Translations under genes and position numbers: made by a program
Shown: positions 17,254 through 26,301 of the stretch, piece by piece
Layout: each line of letters begins with the position of its first letter
How positions within the stretch are numbered: position 1 is the stretch's first letter
From: an uncultured Oscillospiraceae bacterium
GTDB lineage: Bacteria; Bacillota; Clostridia; Oscillospirales; Acutalibacteraceae
DNA: 64,000 nt
Assembly: GCA_900543395.1 (NCBI GenBank)
Contig: UQQT01000009.1
Coordinates: forward strand, 1 to 64,000
Direction of reading: 5' to 3'
Notes under the pieces: generated by a model
Seen by the model: the letters and a program-made list of their open reading frames with translations, nothing else
Told to the model about the DNA's origin: nothing
Databases searched by the model: none

Positions 17254-17282
17254 TTGAAATTGTGCAAATAATAATGTATAAT
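17254..17282 (+). promoter_or_regulatory. Promoter directly abutting the YgjP start codon
   Basis: TTGAAA at 17254-17259 and TATAAT at 17277-17282 are spaced by 17 bases. The predicted start of transcription, seven bases after the -10 box, coincides with the ATG at 17289. The mRNA would therefore be leaderless. No ribosome site precedes the gene, in line with this. Confidence 0.65.
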
Positions 17283-17288
17283 CAAAAT

Positions 17289-17807
17289 ATGGAAAAGTAC
17301 AATGTTGTAAGAAGCCGGCGAAAGACGCTTGCGATTCATATAGAAAACGATTTGTCCGTGACGGTAAAGGCTCCGCTGTTTCTGTCTGACGAGGTTATAA
17401 AAAGAGAAGTCGAAAAACACGAAAAGTGGATAGAAAACACGCGGAAAAAAATTAAAAAACGGGCGTGTGAAAAGCCGTGCTTGAATGAGACAGAAAAGGA
17501 ACGGCTTAAAAAAGAAGCGTACGAATATTTGAGCGAACGCACGAGGTATTACAGCGGAAAAACCGGGTTAAAATATTCTTACATTAAAATAACGTCCGCC
17601 GAAAAGCGGTTCGGGAGCTGTAATTCAAATGGCGGGATATGCTATTCGTACCGTCTCATGCTTTACGACAAGCGCGCCGTTGATTACGTCGTTGTTCACG
17701 AGCTGTGTCATACCGTACATATGAACCACTCCGCGCGGTTTTACGCGCTGGTTCAGAGTATTCTTCCCGATTGGAAAGAGCGGGAAAGACTTTTAAAGGG
17801 CGGATGA
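17289..17807 (+). CDS. YgjP-like (DUF45) metallopeptidase
   Basis: A 172-residue putative zinc metallopeptidase of the YgjP/DUF45 family, related to SprT and WLM folds. The zinc motif HELCH is at residues about 138-142, followed by NHSARFYALV with the third ligand. The length fits a compact YgjP. The start was put at the ATG at 17289 because the -10 box lies just upstream, so a longer reading frame to 17262 would start inside the promoter. Eight bases after its stop comes a tiny membrane gene. Substrates are unknown. Confidence 0.82.
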   Translation: MEKYNVVRSRRKTLAIHIENDLSVTVKAPLFLSDEVIKREVEKHEKWIENTRKKIKKRACEKPCLNETEKERLKKEAYEYLSERTRYYSGKTGLKYSYIKITSAEKRFGSCNSNGGICYSYRLMLYDKRAVDYVVVHELCHTVHMNHSARFYALVQSILPDWKERERLLKGG

Positions 17808-17814
17808 CATAAAA

Positions 17815-17970
17815 ATGAAAAGGGCGAATCTTATAATAATTCAGATTCTTATATCGGCGGTGAGCGTTATATGTATTAATATAATTTCGTCCGATATGAA
17901 TAAATCCGATACACCGTCGAACGCAGTGCTTGTAAATTGTATTTTTTATGACGATACGGAGGAAATATAA
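17815..17970 (+). CDS. Small single-span membrane protein (51 aa)
   Basis: A 51-codon reading frame between the YgjP and Nudix genes. Residues about 5-25 are strongly hydrophobic (LIIIQILISAVSVICINII) after a Lys-Arg start, typical of a single membrane anchor; the tail is polar. The gene begins eight bases after the YgjP stop, and its stop is one base before the Nudix ATG, so the operon spacing supports a real gene. The ribosome site (GGCGGA) is weak. No family recognised. Confidence 0.5.
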   Translation: MKRANLIIIQILISAVSVICINIISSDMNKSDTPSNAVLVNCIFYDDTEEI

Positions 17971-17971
17971 A

Positions 17972-18367
17972 ATGATAAGAGACGTTACAGCCGCCGTTTT
18001 TATCAAGGAAGGCAAAGTTATGATATGCCGGCGTCCGCCGAATAAGGGCAACGCCCTCAAATGGGAGTTCCCCGGGGGGAAATCCGAACCGGGCGAGACT
18101 CTTGAGGAGTGTTTAAGGCGCGAATGCGATGAGGAGCTCGGAATCGAAATTTCCGTCGGCAGGGAGATTTGCGCGACTCAATACGAATATCCGGATATCA
18201 CGGTAAAGCTTCACTTCCTGCTCTCGGAAATAGTATCGGGAACGCCCGAAATGAAAGAGCATGTTGATATCAAATACATAACAAAAAGCGAACTGTCCGA
18301 TTACGATTTCTGCCCTGCGGACAGGGATATAGTTAAAATTCTTGCGGAGGAGAATTATCTTGACTGA
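17972..18367 (+). CDS. Nudix hydrolase (MutT/8-oxo-dGTPase-like)
   Basis: A 131-residue Nudix enzyme. The Nudix box runs GGKSEPGETLEECLRRECDEELGI at residues about 31-54, with the catalytic R-E-x-x-E-E core intact. The short, single-domain form and the ICRRP N-terminal strand match MutT-type enzymes that clean oxidised nucleotides. GGAGG lies nine bases before the ATG at 17972, and upstream in-frame codons overlap the preceding small gene. It overlaps the SecB-like gene by eight bases. Confidence 0.88.
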   Translation: MIRDVTAAVFIKEGKVMICRRPPNKGNALKWEFPGGKSEPGETLEECLRRECDEELGIEISVGREICATQYEYPDITVKLHFLLSEIVSGTPEMKEHVDIKYITKSELSDYDFCPADRDIVKILAEENYLD

Positions 18368-18764
18368 TTTTACGTTTAAAACATTCAGAGTAAACGACGT
18401 ATCGTTTGTAAACAGACTCGTTCCGAATACGAAAATCGAGATAGGCAACAAGTATTCATATAACGTCGGATATTCTAAAAACGATATATGCCGGGGCGAA
18501 TTCACGGCTGAAATATTTGATAAAAACAACAGGGACAATTTTTACATAAAGGTTGTTCTCGTCGGAGTTTTCTCATTTAACGACGGAACGAAAAAGGAAA
18601 AGCTTCACGTCGAGACATTCAAGACTCTTTTTCCGGTTGTTCGCTCATATATTATAACTCTTACGTCGAACGCGGGTATTCCGCCCGTCATAATTCCGAA
18701 TGCGGACATAGACAATCAGGATATATACCGCGTCGATCTTAACAATAACAACAGGGAATCATAA
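18360..18764 (+). CDS. SecB-like chaperone-fold protein
   Basis: A 134-residue protein read from a TTG start at 18360, chosen because GGAGGAG lies at ideal distance; an earlier in-frame codon overlaps that site. The sequence has the SecB-like pattern: alternating strands (SYNVGYSKND, GEFTAEIFD), then LFPVVRSYIITLTSNAGIPPVIIPNADID near the end, which parallels the FPYAR and following helix-Pro-P segment of SecB. Gram-positive bacteria usually lack classical SecB, and SecB-like proteins there serve export or toxin-antitoxin chaperoning. No toxin gene is adjacent. Role uncertain. Confidence 0.6.
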   Translation: MTDFTFKTFRVNDVSFVNRLVPNTKIEIGNKYSYNVGYSKNDICRGEFTAEIFDKNNRDNFYIKVVLVGVFSFNDGTKKEKLHVETFKTLFPVVRSYIITLTSNAGIPPVIIPNADIDNQDIYRVDLNNNNRES

Positions 18765-18772
18765 AATAAGAT

Positions 18773-20047
18773 ATGAATAACACAAAAAGCGTCCCCGCGT
18801 TTTTCAGAAATGCGGATTTACCTGATTACGACTGCGGCGACGGCGTGATAATGAAAATATACCGTTCTTCGTCAATGGGAGAATTAGATTTGTATGTCGA
18901 CGAATTATTGTCGGCGGGATTCTCTCTTTACGATAAGCAGATAAGAGAGAATAATAGCTTTTACGTTTTCTTTTTGGGCGATACAAAAGTATTTGCAAGT
19001 TTCTGCGAGTGCGATAATACAGTGAGAATTATTATTGATAATTACACTGTTCTGCCCTCGAAAGATCCCGAATGCGCAGCGAAAATTACAGATACCGTTC
19101 TCTATCAGTTCGAAACGGATCACAGTCTTATCGACTGCGGAATGTGCTATATAGTTAAATGCTCCGACGGAAGCTTTTTTATAATCGATTCTGCGCACAT
19201 GTACTCGGTAAACGACAACGACAGGCTTCACGATTTTTTGCGTTCGATTAACGGAGCAGGAGAGAAAATACATATCGCAGGCTGGTTTTTCAGCCACGGA
19301 CATACGGATCATATATGTAAATTCATGGATTTTCTCAAATATAACATGTCCGACTGTGTTATCGACGGAATTTATTATAACTTTGTCGCTCCCGGTCATA
19401 AGGACGAGGGTGAGTGGGAGGAATCCGAAAGAGCCGTCAGAATAAATTTTGCGTCTCTTTTAAAGGAGCATCCCGAGATTAAAAAATACAAGCTTCATTC
19501 GGGTCAGCATTTTTATATAAACGAGCTTGAATTTTATGTACTTGCGACTCATGAGGACGTGTACCCGAATTCGATGAGCAACTTTAATGATACGTCGACG
19601 GCTCTGCTGATGACGTATGCGGGGACGCGCGTAAGCTTCCCCGGCGACGGCGGACGTATGATAAGCGACATTATGACATCGAGATATTCGGATGAATTAA
19701 AGTGCGATATTATGCAGGTTTCCCACCACGGACACATGGGATGCAGGACGGAATTCTATGAAAAATCGAACGCGAAAACCGCGCTGTTCCCGAATACGAG
19801 AATCAAACTTGACGAGGAAAACGAGAAGCTCGAGGAAAACCGCAGAATTATAGAGCTCGCCGACAGATATTACGTTTCAAGCGAGGGAACCGTAGGACTG
19901 CCCCTGCCGTATAAGGCGGGGAGCGAGATTGTATACCCGGATGAAACGACGGAGAATTTCGACGGAATATTCGCGCTGTGGGGATATGAGTATACGGATG
20001 AATTTAAGGAGGAAGTCAGAAATAATTTTCTTAAAAGACATAAATAA
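18773..20047 (+). CDS. Metallo-beta-lactamase-fold hydrolase
   Basis: A 424-residue MBL-fold protein. The metal-binding motif HGHTDH runs from His175 to His180. Further candidates for ligands are in FPGDGG near residue 288 and VSHHGHMGC near residue 315. The first 110 residues form an extra N-terminal domain before the MBL core. It is the last gene of the run starting at 17289, with a hairpin after it. The type resembles ComEC-related MBL domains, but the membrane part is absent. Substrate unknown. Confidence 0.8.
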   Translation: MNNTKSVPAFFRNADLPDYDCGDGVIMKIYRSSSMGELDLYVDELLSAGFSLYDKQIRENNSFYVFFLGDTKVFASFCECDNTVRIIIDNYTVLPSKDPECAAKITDTVLYQFETDHSLIDCGMCYIVKCSDGSFFIIDSAHMYSVNDNDRLHDFLRSINGAGEKIHIAGWFFSHGHTDHICKFMDFLKYNMSDCVIDGIYYNFVAPGHKDEGEWEESERAVRINFASLLKEHPEIKKYKLHSGQHFYINELEFYVLATHEDVYPNSMSNFNDTSTALLMTYAGTRVSFPGDGGRMISDIMTSRYSDELKCDIMQVSHHGHMGCRTEFYEKSNAKTALFPNTRIKLDEENEKLEENRRIIELADRYYVSSEGTVGLPLPYKAGSEIVYPDETTENFDGIFALWGYEYTDEFKEEVRNNFLKRHK

Positions 20048-20054
20048 AAATGTT

Positions 20055-20078
20055 TGAATGACCGATCTGTGTCATTCG
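20055..20078 (+). terminator. Hairpin after the MBL gene
   Basis: Arms tgaatgac (20055-20062) and gtcattcg (20071-20078) form a stem of seven Watson-Crick pairs closed by a T-G wobble, followed by a moderately T-rich tail. It is a plausible weak terminator between convergent genes. Confidence 0.55.
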
Positions 20079-20106
20079 AATGGTGTTTTATTGAATATAA
20101 AATATT

Positions 20107-20514
20107 TTATGACGTAAAGCAAATATCCGACGTGTCGTCGAGCAGGATTTTTGTTCCGTCATCGAATATTATAACGCGGTCGAATTCGCTGACCGTTCGT
20201 ACGTTGCCGGTGTGGACCTTATATGTTCCGCCGGCTTTTTTACTGTCGGGGACAAAGTACGTCACCGTTATCAGCGGGTGCTGAAACGCTCTGCGCATTA
20301 CGTCGCGTACTTTTTCGTTGAGGGCTTCGAGGTCAGATTCGCCCAAAGGTATTCTCTCGTCCGTCTGTCTGCCGGCCTCCGTTATTACCGCTCCGAATCC
20401 CGTAAGCGCGGCGAACGGGGCGAACTGTGCCGCTCTGTCCGACATGGACATACGAGGTCTGTTGTTTGAAACATGGTGAGGCATATCTATTATATCGTCG
20501 TATCTGTCCGTCAT
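20107..20514 (-). CDS. YolD-like protein
   Basis: A 135-residue YolD-family protein. The family mark is the N-terminal MSMSDRAAQFAPFAAL segment at about residues 23-38, followed by a beta-rich domain. YolD-like proteins are encoded next to UmuC/DinB polymerases in Gram-positives and are thought to act like UmuD. That arrangement holds here: its start overlaps the polymerase stop by four bases, so it is translated from the same SOS-regulated message. Confidence 0.85.
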   Translation of the reverse strand: MTDRYDDIIDMPHHVSNNRPRMSMSDRAAQFAPFAALTGFGAVITEAGRQTDERIPLGESDLEALNEKVRDVMRRAFQHPLITVTYFVPDSKKAGGTYKVHTGNVRTVSEFDRVIIFDDGTKILLDDTSDICFTS

Positions 20515-22019
20515 TCCTTGTGTCCTCCTATTTGTCTGTTGCGTTCCCTTGCGGTTGCGCCCTTTTCTAAATTCATACCTTTTAAAATCGCGTTTTTGCC
20601 GAATTTCTTTTTTATATCTATTACCGTTTTCTGAATTTTCTTTTCCTTCTCGTCGTTTTTTTTATTATCCTTTACGGGCTTGTCTGCGTTTTGAATTGCG
20701 GAGAGAATATCGAGCTGCTCGCTGACGCCTGTATCTGCCGAATTTTCATCCGTCACATGGTTTGCGACTACGTATATCTTTCTTACGCTAAGACGTTTGT
20801 CGGCTATATTTTCAAAAAGCTCCCGAGTCTTTTTGAGTATCAGTTTGCCCGAGGACGTGAATCTGCCCAAATTTATAGAACCGTGCGCCTGCTTCGGCAT
20901 TTTTCGTCCGTAGTGATCGGTCTCGGCGATTATATCGGAATAACCTTTTTTCATATTCTCCGTATCGTAGCAGACTGTCAGGACTATCTGGTCGGTAACA
21001 AGCGATTTATCTACGAGGTCGAGAGTCAGAATGTCGGTCATCTCCTTTAAGACAAGCAGAGCCTTGTCGTATTCGTATGCCTCCTGAAGCACCTGTCCGG
21101 AGCTTATCGAATTCGATACGGCTTTGTAATTTTTTATGTCCTTGATTTCGCACGGCTCCCATCCCCACGCATGGTCTATGAGAAGCTCGGCGTTCACCCC
21201 GAACATTTTATATAAAAGATCCTCGCTGTAATATTCTCCGCTCTTTCCGACGGAACATCGCGCGATATCTCCCATGGTGTGCAGTCCGTGATCAGCAAGT
21301 TTTTTGCTGTAACCTTTGCCTATTCGCCAAAAATCGGTAAGCGGAGTGTGATTCCACAGATACCTTCTGTATGAGCTTTCGTCAAGCTCTGCAATTCTGA
21401 CACCGTTTTTATCCGCGGGTATATGCTTTGCCCATATATCCATGGCGATTTTGCACAGGTACAGATTCGTCCCGATTCCTGCCGTTGCGGTAATTCCGGT
21501 GTTTCTCAATACGTCGAGAATCATATACATTGCGAGTTCTCTCGGCGTTTTATTATATGTTTTAAGATAATTCGTAACGTCCATGAAAACCTCGTCCACG
21601 GAGTAGACGTGTATGTCCTCGGGGGCGATGTATTTTAAATAAATCGAGTATATTTTCGAGCTTAAATTTACGTAATAGCCCATTCTCGGCGGAGCGATAA
21701 TAAAGTCAAGTTCAAGAGTCGGGTCGTTTTTTAACTCCTCGTCGACGTATGATTTGCCCGTGAATCTGCCGTCCGGAATTCTTGACCTGCGCTCTGCGTT
21801 TATCTCCCTTACTCTTTGAACAACCTCGAAAAGTCTTGCTCTGCCGGAAATTCCGTATGATTTGAGAGTGGGTGACACGGCTAAGCAAATAGTCTTTTCC
21901 GTCCGCGTCGGGTCGGCTACGACAAGGTTTACCTTAAGCGGATCGAGATTTCGGGAAACGCACTCCGCGGACGCGTAAAACGATTTTAAGTCAATTGCAA
22001 TATACGATTTATTCTCCAC
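20511..22019 (-). CDS. Y-family (UmuC/PolV-like) translesion DNA polymerase
   Basis: A 502-residue error-prone polymerase. Motifs present: IAIDLKSFYASAEC near residue 8 (first catalytic Asp), VYSVDEVFMDVT near residue 137 (the catalytic DE pair), TATAGIGTNLYLCKIAMD near residue 170, then HhH, thumb and little-finger domains. A charged, Lys-rich tail (about 430-500) follows the little finger. The start is GTG at 22019, with GGGAG ten bases upstream; codons further upstream overlap the LexA box. It forms an operon with the YolD-like gene. Confidence 0.88.
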   Translation of the reverse strand: MENKSYIAIDLKSFYASAECVSRNLDPLKVNLVVADPTRTEKTICLAVSPTLKSYGISGRARLFEVVQRVREINAERRSRIPDGRFTGKSYVDEELKNDPTLELDFIIAPPRMGYYVNLSSKIYSIYLKYIAPEDIHVYSVDEVFMDVTNYLKTYNKTPRELAMYMILDVLRNTGITATAGIGTNLYLCKIAMDIWAKHIPADKNGVRIAELDESSYRRYLWNHTPLTDFWRIGKGYSKKLADHGLHTMGDIARCSVGKSGEYYSEDLLYKMFGVNAELLIDHAWGWEPCEIKDIKNYKAVSNSISSGQVLQEAYEYDKALLVLKEMTDILTLDLVDKSLVTDQIVLTVCYDTENMKKGYSDIIAETDHYGRKMPKQAHGSINLGRFTSSGKLILKKTRELFENIADKRLSVRKIYVVANHVTDENSADTGVSEQLDILSAIQNADKPVKDNKKNDEKEKKIQKTVIDIKKKFGKNAILKGMNLEKGATARERNRQIGGHKE

Positions 22020-22034
22020 GGCTTTTAATCTCCC

Positions 22035-22082
22035 AAACAAATGTTCTGTATTTATTGTACGCTTTTTATCTGAAAAAATCAA
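22035..22082 (-). promoter_or_regulatory. SOS promoter with a LexA box
   Basis: On the minus strand TTGATT (22077-22082) and TACAAT (22054-22059) are 17 bases apart. GAACATTTGTTT (22035-22046), right after the -10 box, matches the Gram-positive LexA site GAACnnnnGTTC except the last base. DNA damage control of the polymerase/YolD pair follows from this. Confidence 0.82.
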
Positions 22083-22099
22083 TAGGAAGATTTGATTTG

Positions 22100-22128
22100 T
22101 TGACATTAAACCGAATGTCTGTTAAAAT
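22100..22128 (+). promoter_or_regulatory. Sigma-A promoter of the cytidylyltransferase gene
   Basis: TTGACA at 22100-22105 and TAAAAT at 22123-22128 with a 17-base spacer, 30 bases before the ATG at 22159. It diverges from the SOS promoter, with only 17 bases between their -35 boxes. Confidence 0.78.
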
Positions 22129-22158
22129 TATATTTATTACGATTAAGGGGAAATGGCT

Positions 22159-22866
22159 ATGGTATACGCCGTAATACTTGCCGGCGGAAGCGGGACGCGC
22201 ATGGGTGCAAAAATGCCGAAGCAGTTTTTAAATATATGCTCGCGCCCAGTTATTATAAGAAGCGCGGATGCGTTTGTTTCTTCGGGTCTGTGCGAGTCGA
22301 TTATAATTACGGTTCCCGCAGAGTTTAAGGAATATACGCGTTCGCTTGTAAACGAATATCTTCCCGAATGCAAAATCGACGTTGTATCGGGAGGGCAAAA
22401 CAGAAACTCCTCGCTTCTGAACGCTCTCGAATTTATAAAGCTGAATAAGCCGTACGACGAAGCTGCTGTTGTCCTTACTCACGATGCGGTTCGCCCGTTT
22501 ATAAATAAAAGGATAATTGCGGATAATATAAAAGCCGTACGCGAATTCGGCGGGTGCAATACGGTTGTAAAATGCGTTGATACCGTTCTTGTCAGCGAGG
22601 ACGGGAGGTTTATTTCGTCCGTTCCCGAGCGAAAGAAGCTTTATAACGCGCAGACTCCGCAGAGCTTTAATTTTACGGAGCTTCTTAATATATATGAGAA
22701 GATGACCGACGACGAAAAGGAAAACATGACCGACGCGTGTTCCGTTTTTCTGAAATACGGTAAAAAAGTCGCGCTCGTCGACGGGGATCAGAATAATATT
22801 AAAATAACTTATAAAAGCGACATCGGCAGAGCCGAACAGATAATTTTAAATAATTCGGAGGATTGA
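22159..22866 (+). CDS. IspD/TarI-family cytidylyltransferase
   Basis: A 235-residue nucleotidyltransferase. The CTP-binding loop is LAGGSGTRMGAKMPKQF at the N terminus; THDAVRPF near residue 112 and NAQTPQSF near residue 171 are shared by IspD (MEP pathway) and TarI (CDP-ribitol). The M-PKQF spacing and TVVKCVDTV favour neither firmly. The next gene is a glycosyltransferase five bases away, which argues for a CDP-alditol used in a teichoic-type polymer, but IspD remains possible. The start at 22159 was preferred because AAGGGG is eight bases upstream, against two for the first ATG. Confidence 0.78.
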   Translation: MVYAVILAGGSGTRMGAKMPKQFLNICSRPVIIRSADAFVSSGLCESIIITVPAEFKEYTRSLVNEYLPECKIDVVSGGQNRNSSLLNALEFIKLNKPYDEAAVVLTHDAVRPFINKRIIADNIKAVREFGGCNTVVKCVDTVLVSEDGRFISSVPERKKLYNAQTPQSFNFTELLNIYEKMTDDEKENMTDACSVFLKYGKKVALVDGDQNNIKITYKSDIGRAEQIILNNSED

Positions 22867-22870
22867 CGGC

Positions 22871-24238
22871 ATGGTAAAGCTTTCCGTTATCATACCCGTT
22901 TACAACGGTGAAAAATATATTGAAAAGACGCTTGATTCTCTTGTCGAGCAGACTGTCGAGAATTTTGAAGCTATAATAATCGACGACGGCAGCGACGATA
23001 AGACGGGTGAAATTATAAAAAAATACTGTGATGAATACGTTGATTTCTTTTATATAAGCCAGGCTCATTCCGGTGTGTATGCGGCTCGCAACGCGGGAAT
23101 AAAAAAGGCGAGAGGAGAGTACATTCTTTTTCTCGACTGCGGTGATATGCTTACTTTTGAATCGATTGAAAAACTGCTCGAAAAGGGTGAAGCAGATTCG
23201 CTTGATATCGTGCTAGGCAGGCAGTGGCGTTTCGGCGATATCGAGTATAAATACTTTAAGCGCGACGATACGCTCGTTGTTATGAACGACGTTGACAAGC
23301 ACGAAACGAGTCTTTTATACAGCGGAGTGCTCGGAAACAAAGCCATAAAGAAGAAAATTATCGAATTATATAATGTTTCGTTTGCGGATTTGAGCGCATA
23401 CGGCGAGTATCTTTTTATAATGCAGTGCGTTATGAACTCGTCTAAAATAGGCGGATGCACGGAGTTTATACTTGAAAAGCATGTGCCGCATCTCACCGAC
23501 GGATACTCGCGTTTTGAAAAACCGACCATGGAGAATTTTAAGAGCGCGGTATACGTGTGCGATGAAATATACGATATCGCGAACGATTCGATAGAACGTC
23601 TGACGGGTGAGCGTACGGACGGAGACGAGGCGTATTTGCAGGCGGTTATGTATCACAGCTACGCGCTGATGACAGAAAATTTTTACAGGCGTTTCTGGTT
23701 TGCCGACGAGGAAGTTTTAGAGAATATGCGCGAGGAATTCAAGCGTATGTCCGCGAGAATCAAAAAGGAGAAGTTTGAACAGCTCGTAAAGGATAATCCC
23801 GATTTAAGACTGCCTTATATATATGTAAGCAAGGACGAGGCTGTCGGCGAGAGTCTTATTTCCGTTATGTTCGACGTTTCCGGCGAGCACATGACGGACG
23901 TTATAAAATCAGTATATCTTCAGAATTATCCGTTCTTTGAGGTTTTTATAAGACGTTCGGATTTTGAGAGCGGATATTTCCCCGAAGAGCTTAAAAATAT
24001 GAAGAATCTTACAGTCATCGATGAAAAAGATTTCTTCCGTTCCGCCCGTGCAAAGTCGCACGGAAAATACGTTCTGACTTTAAGAGGAAAGGACGTTATA
24101 GATTACAGAGTATTCTCGTCTCTTGCAGTCAGCAAGATTCCCGCGTCGTTTATTCAATATGAATTTGCAGCCAGAAGAAGAACCCTGCAGGCGAGAAAGT
24201 CGCTTAAAGACAGGGGACTTAATATTAAGGACAAATAA
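22871..24238 (+). CDS. Family 2 glycosyltransferase, possibly with a second domain
   Basis: A 455-residue protein. Residues 1-100 hold the GT2 core (VIIPVYNGEKYIEKTLDSL, then IIDDGSDDKTG, then ARNAGIKKARGEYILFLDCGD with the DxD position occupied by DCGD). The C-terminal third (about 325-420) has weak GT-like features (YVSKDEAVGESLISVMFDV). GGAGG precedes it, overlapping the end of the cytidylyltransferase. It probably adds a sugar or alditol phosphate to a cell-surface polymer, in line with its neighbour; acceptor unknown. Confidence 0.82.
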   Translation: MVKLSVIIPVYNGEKYIEKTLDSLVEQTVENFEAIIIDDGSDDKTGEIIKKYCDEYVDFFYISQAHSGVYAARNAGIKKARGEYILFLDCGDMLTFESIEKLLEKGEADSLDIVLGRQWRFGDIEYKYFKRDDTLVVMNDVDKHETSLLYSGVLGNKAIKKKIIELYNVSFADLSAYGEYLFIMQCVMNSSKIGGCTEFILEKHVPHLTDGYSRFEKPTMENFKSAVYVCDEIYDIANDSIERLTGERTDGDEAYLQAVMYHSYALMTENFYRRFWFADEEVLENMREEFKRMSARIKKEKFEQLVKDNPDLRLPYIYVSKDEAVGESLISVMFDVSGEHMTDVIKSVYLQNYPFFEVFIRRSDFESGYFPEELKNMKNLTVIDEKDFFRSARAKSHGKYVLTLRGKDVIDYRVFSSLAVSKIPASFIQYEFAARRRTLQARKSLKDRGLNIKDK

Positions 24239-24257
24239 GAACCGCAGACAAAAAAAT

Positions 24258-24289
24258 CACCGCAAGGCTTTAATACCCTGCGGTGTTTT
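24258..24289. terminator. Bidirectional terminator between convergent genes
   Basis: Arms 24258-24264 and 24279-24285 (caccgca and its complement) with a T-run after, and an A-run of six just before. It can terminate the glycosyltransferase gene on plus and the SGNH hydrolase gene on minus. Confidence 0.78.
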
Positions 24290-24306
24290 GTTATCGGTAA
24301 CAATAT

Positions 24307-26145
24307 TTAAATTCTTAACTTCTTAACGCCTCTCGACAGTGTCGAATGTTCGCCTGAGTCCTTATTGTAAAGAACGACCATTGCGACGACCACAAGAAGA
24401 ATTCCGACTGCGGACAGGAGCATAACGCCCATTATCTGCTTTACGCTCATTCCGCCGGAGGATGACTGCGTGTTTTGCGCCTGTGAATTTCCGTTATTCT
24501 GAAGATCGGCAACCATGGAATTCGAATTTGAACCTTGCTGTGAATTGCCGTTCTGCGTGCCGTTTGACGCGTTATTACTGTCAAAATCTATACTGGGCGT
24601 GATTACGTTAGGCTTTAACGTGCCGGACGACGAAGAATTGCCGTTCGAATTGTTCGAGTTTCCTGAATTTCCCGAACCTGACGGATTGAGAAGTCCTGCC
24701 AGCGCGCCCGTTGCGGTTTTGAAGAAATCGGAAATTCCCGATGATGACGAGTTTGAAGTTCCGTTGCCGGACGATGACGCTTTGTACGGGTCAATATTAA
24801 GTATGGAGGAAAGCGGTGCAAGCTTTTTGCCTGATTGTCCGTATGATTCGGGGGTCAGAAGATCGGCAAGCGCTATCTGTCCGTACGTGGTAAGATGCGC
24901 ACCGTCGAGCGTCAGCTGATCCATAAGTTTTGTAGGATCGGACTTGTCTCGCATCGGGTCGGCGTTTATATATCCGTCGTAATATGTTGACGAAGCCTTG
25001 ACAATCCAGTTGTTTATCTGATTGATCATGTCCTCGCCGGTCTGTGACCATTCAAGGTCGGCGTCCGTAGACATGAAATAGTCGCGGGTATAGCCTTTAT
25101 ACGGCGTTCTTGTTACAATATATATTTTTTTGCCGACCTGCTTCGCTTCGCTCGCGATGGTCTTGTATCCGTTTATTATATCGTCGACGGAGGCATACGG
25201 CGCAATGTCTTTCATACTTTTTGTCATGGGATGAAGAATATCGTTAAGTCCCTCTTTGACAATGATGTATTTACAGCCCGCCTGATTCAGCGCGTCCTTT
25301 TCGAACCGTGACAAAAGCGAATATCCGTAGAGGTTTCCGAGCGCGCTGGCTCCGTCGTAAAGTACGCGGTTTCCGATTATTGACTCGTTGAGAACGCCGA
25401 CGTTTGTAATACCGTTCTTGATAAGCTTCGTAGCAAGGAACAGATATGTGTCGTTTGTGACTGTCGAGTCTCCGATTATAACGACCGAATATGCGTCGTC
25501 CGTACGTTTAACGTCAAGATTTATAAGAAAAGGAATAGTGTGATAAGTGATAGTACCCGAAGTAAGGTCGAGTTTTGTTGCAAGAGACGAAAGATTCTTC
25601 TTATGCGTTTTATTGCCGAAGCCGAGAGCCGTATACGATACTCCGCCGGAAAGTCCCGAGGTCATTAAATTGGTTGAATTTTCGTAATACGTGCTTATGC
25701 TGATCTTTTTAAGAGCCTCTACGGAGAATTCTATCTCGTCCGAATAAATCTCACTGCCGGGGAGAATGTTTGCGTATTTCGAACCGTTGTTGAACGTAAC
25801 CTGCTTTAACGTAGAGGTGTCTATCTCGTCGTCGGTTTTTCCCGTTACGGCAATGGTGGTTTCGTTTATATAAACCGTATCGTTTCCGTAGATGTTAGAG
25901 AATTTAAGACGGATGGAATTACCGCTCAGCGTCGGGGTAATGGTCGATCTGACGGTAGTTCTCGCGGAGAGATAGTCGGTATAGTTTCCGTTGATTATCT
26001 GAATTCCGCTTTTTATCGGAGCGGTACTCCACGAGCCTACCCATTTGCCCGACGAAGCCTCGGATATGAGAGCCGTTCCGGGAATCATTGCGGCGAGCAT
26101 AATTACGGTTGTAATAACGCAAATCAGTTTTGAAAATCTTTTCAT
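24307..26145 (-). CDS. Secreted, C-terminally anchored SGNH/GDSL hydrolase
   Basis: A 612-residue exported protein with an N-terminal signal peptide (about 1-30). The middle part is an SGNH hydrolase: block I IIGDST near residue 225 (catalytic Ser), an Asn in KEGLND near residue 300, and DGAHLT near residue 415 with the Asp-x-x-His pair. A jelly-roll-like domain precedes it (about 35-210). Residues about 455-570 are a Ser/Asn/Gly-rich linker, ending in a membrane helix (about 572-594) and a short basic tail, so the enzyme is displayed at the surface. It likely de-esterifies cell-wall or dietary polysaccharide. Confidence 0.82.
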   Translation of the reverse strand: MKRFSKLICVITTVIMLAAMIPGTALISEASSGKWVGSWSTAPIKSGIQIINGNYTDYLSARTTVRSTITPTLSGNSIRLKFSNIYGNDTVYINETTIAVTGKTDDEIDTSTLKQVTFNNGSKYANILPGSEIYSDEIEFSVEALKKISISTYYENSTNLMTSGLSGGVSYTALGFGNKTHKKNLSSLATKLDLTSGTITYHTIPFLINLDVKRTDDAYSVVIIGDSTVTNDTYLFLATKLIKNGITNVGVLNESIIGNRVLYDGASALGNLYGYSLLSRFEKDALNQAGCKYIIVKEGLNDILHPMTKSMKDIAPYASVDDIINGYKTIASEAKQVGKKIYIVTRTPYKGYTRDYFMSTDADLEWSQTGEDMINQINNWIVKASSTYYDGYINADPMRDKSDPTKLMDQLTLDGAHLTTYGQIALADLLTPESYGQSGKKLAPLSSILNIDPYKASSSGNGTSNSSSSGISDFFKTATGALAGLLNPSGSGNSGNSNNSNGNSSSSGTLKPNVITPSIDFDSNNASNGTQNGNSQQGSNSNSMVADLQNNGNSQAQNTQSSSGGMSVKQIMGVMLLSAVGILLVVVAMVVLYNKDSGEHSTLSRGVKKLRI

Positions 26146-26301
26146 TTTGTGTTACCTCGATAATTAAAAAGTTCTTATAACTAATAATTAAAATAAAATG
26201 TAAATCCGCATAATATATAATACCATATATAAATCCGATTCGTCAATAAATTTTAAGAAAAATTGTACGTAAATTTGTACGGTTTTTTAACATCCGTGCG
26301 G

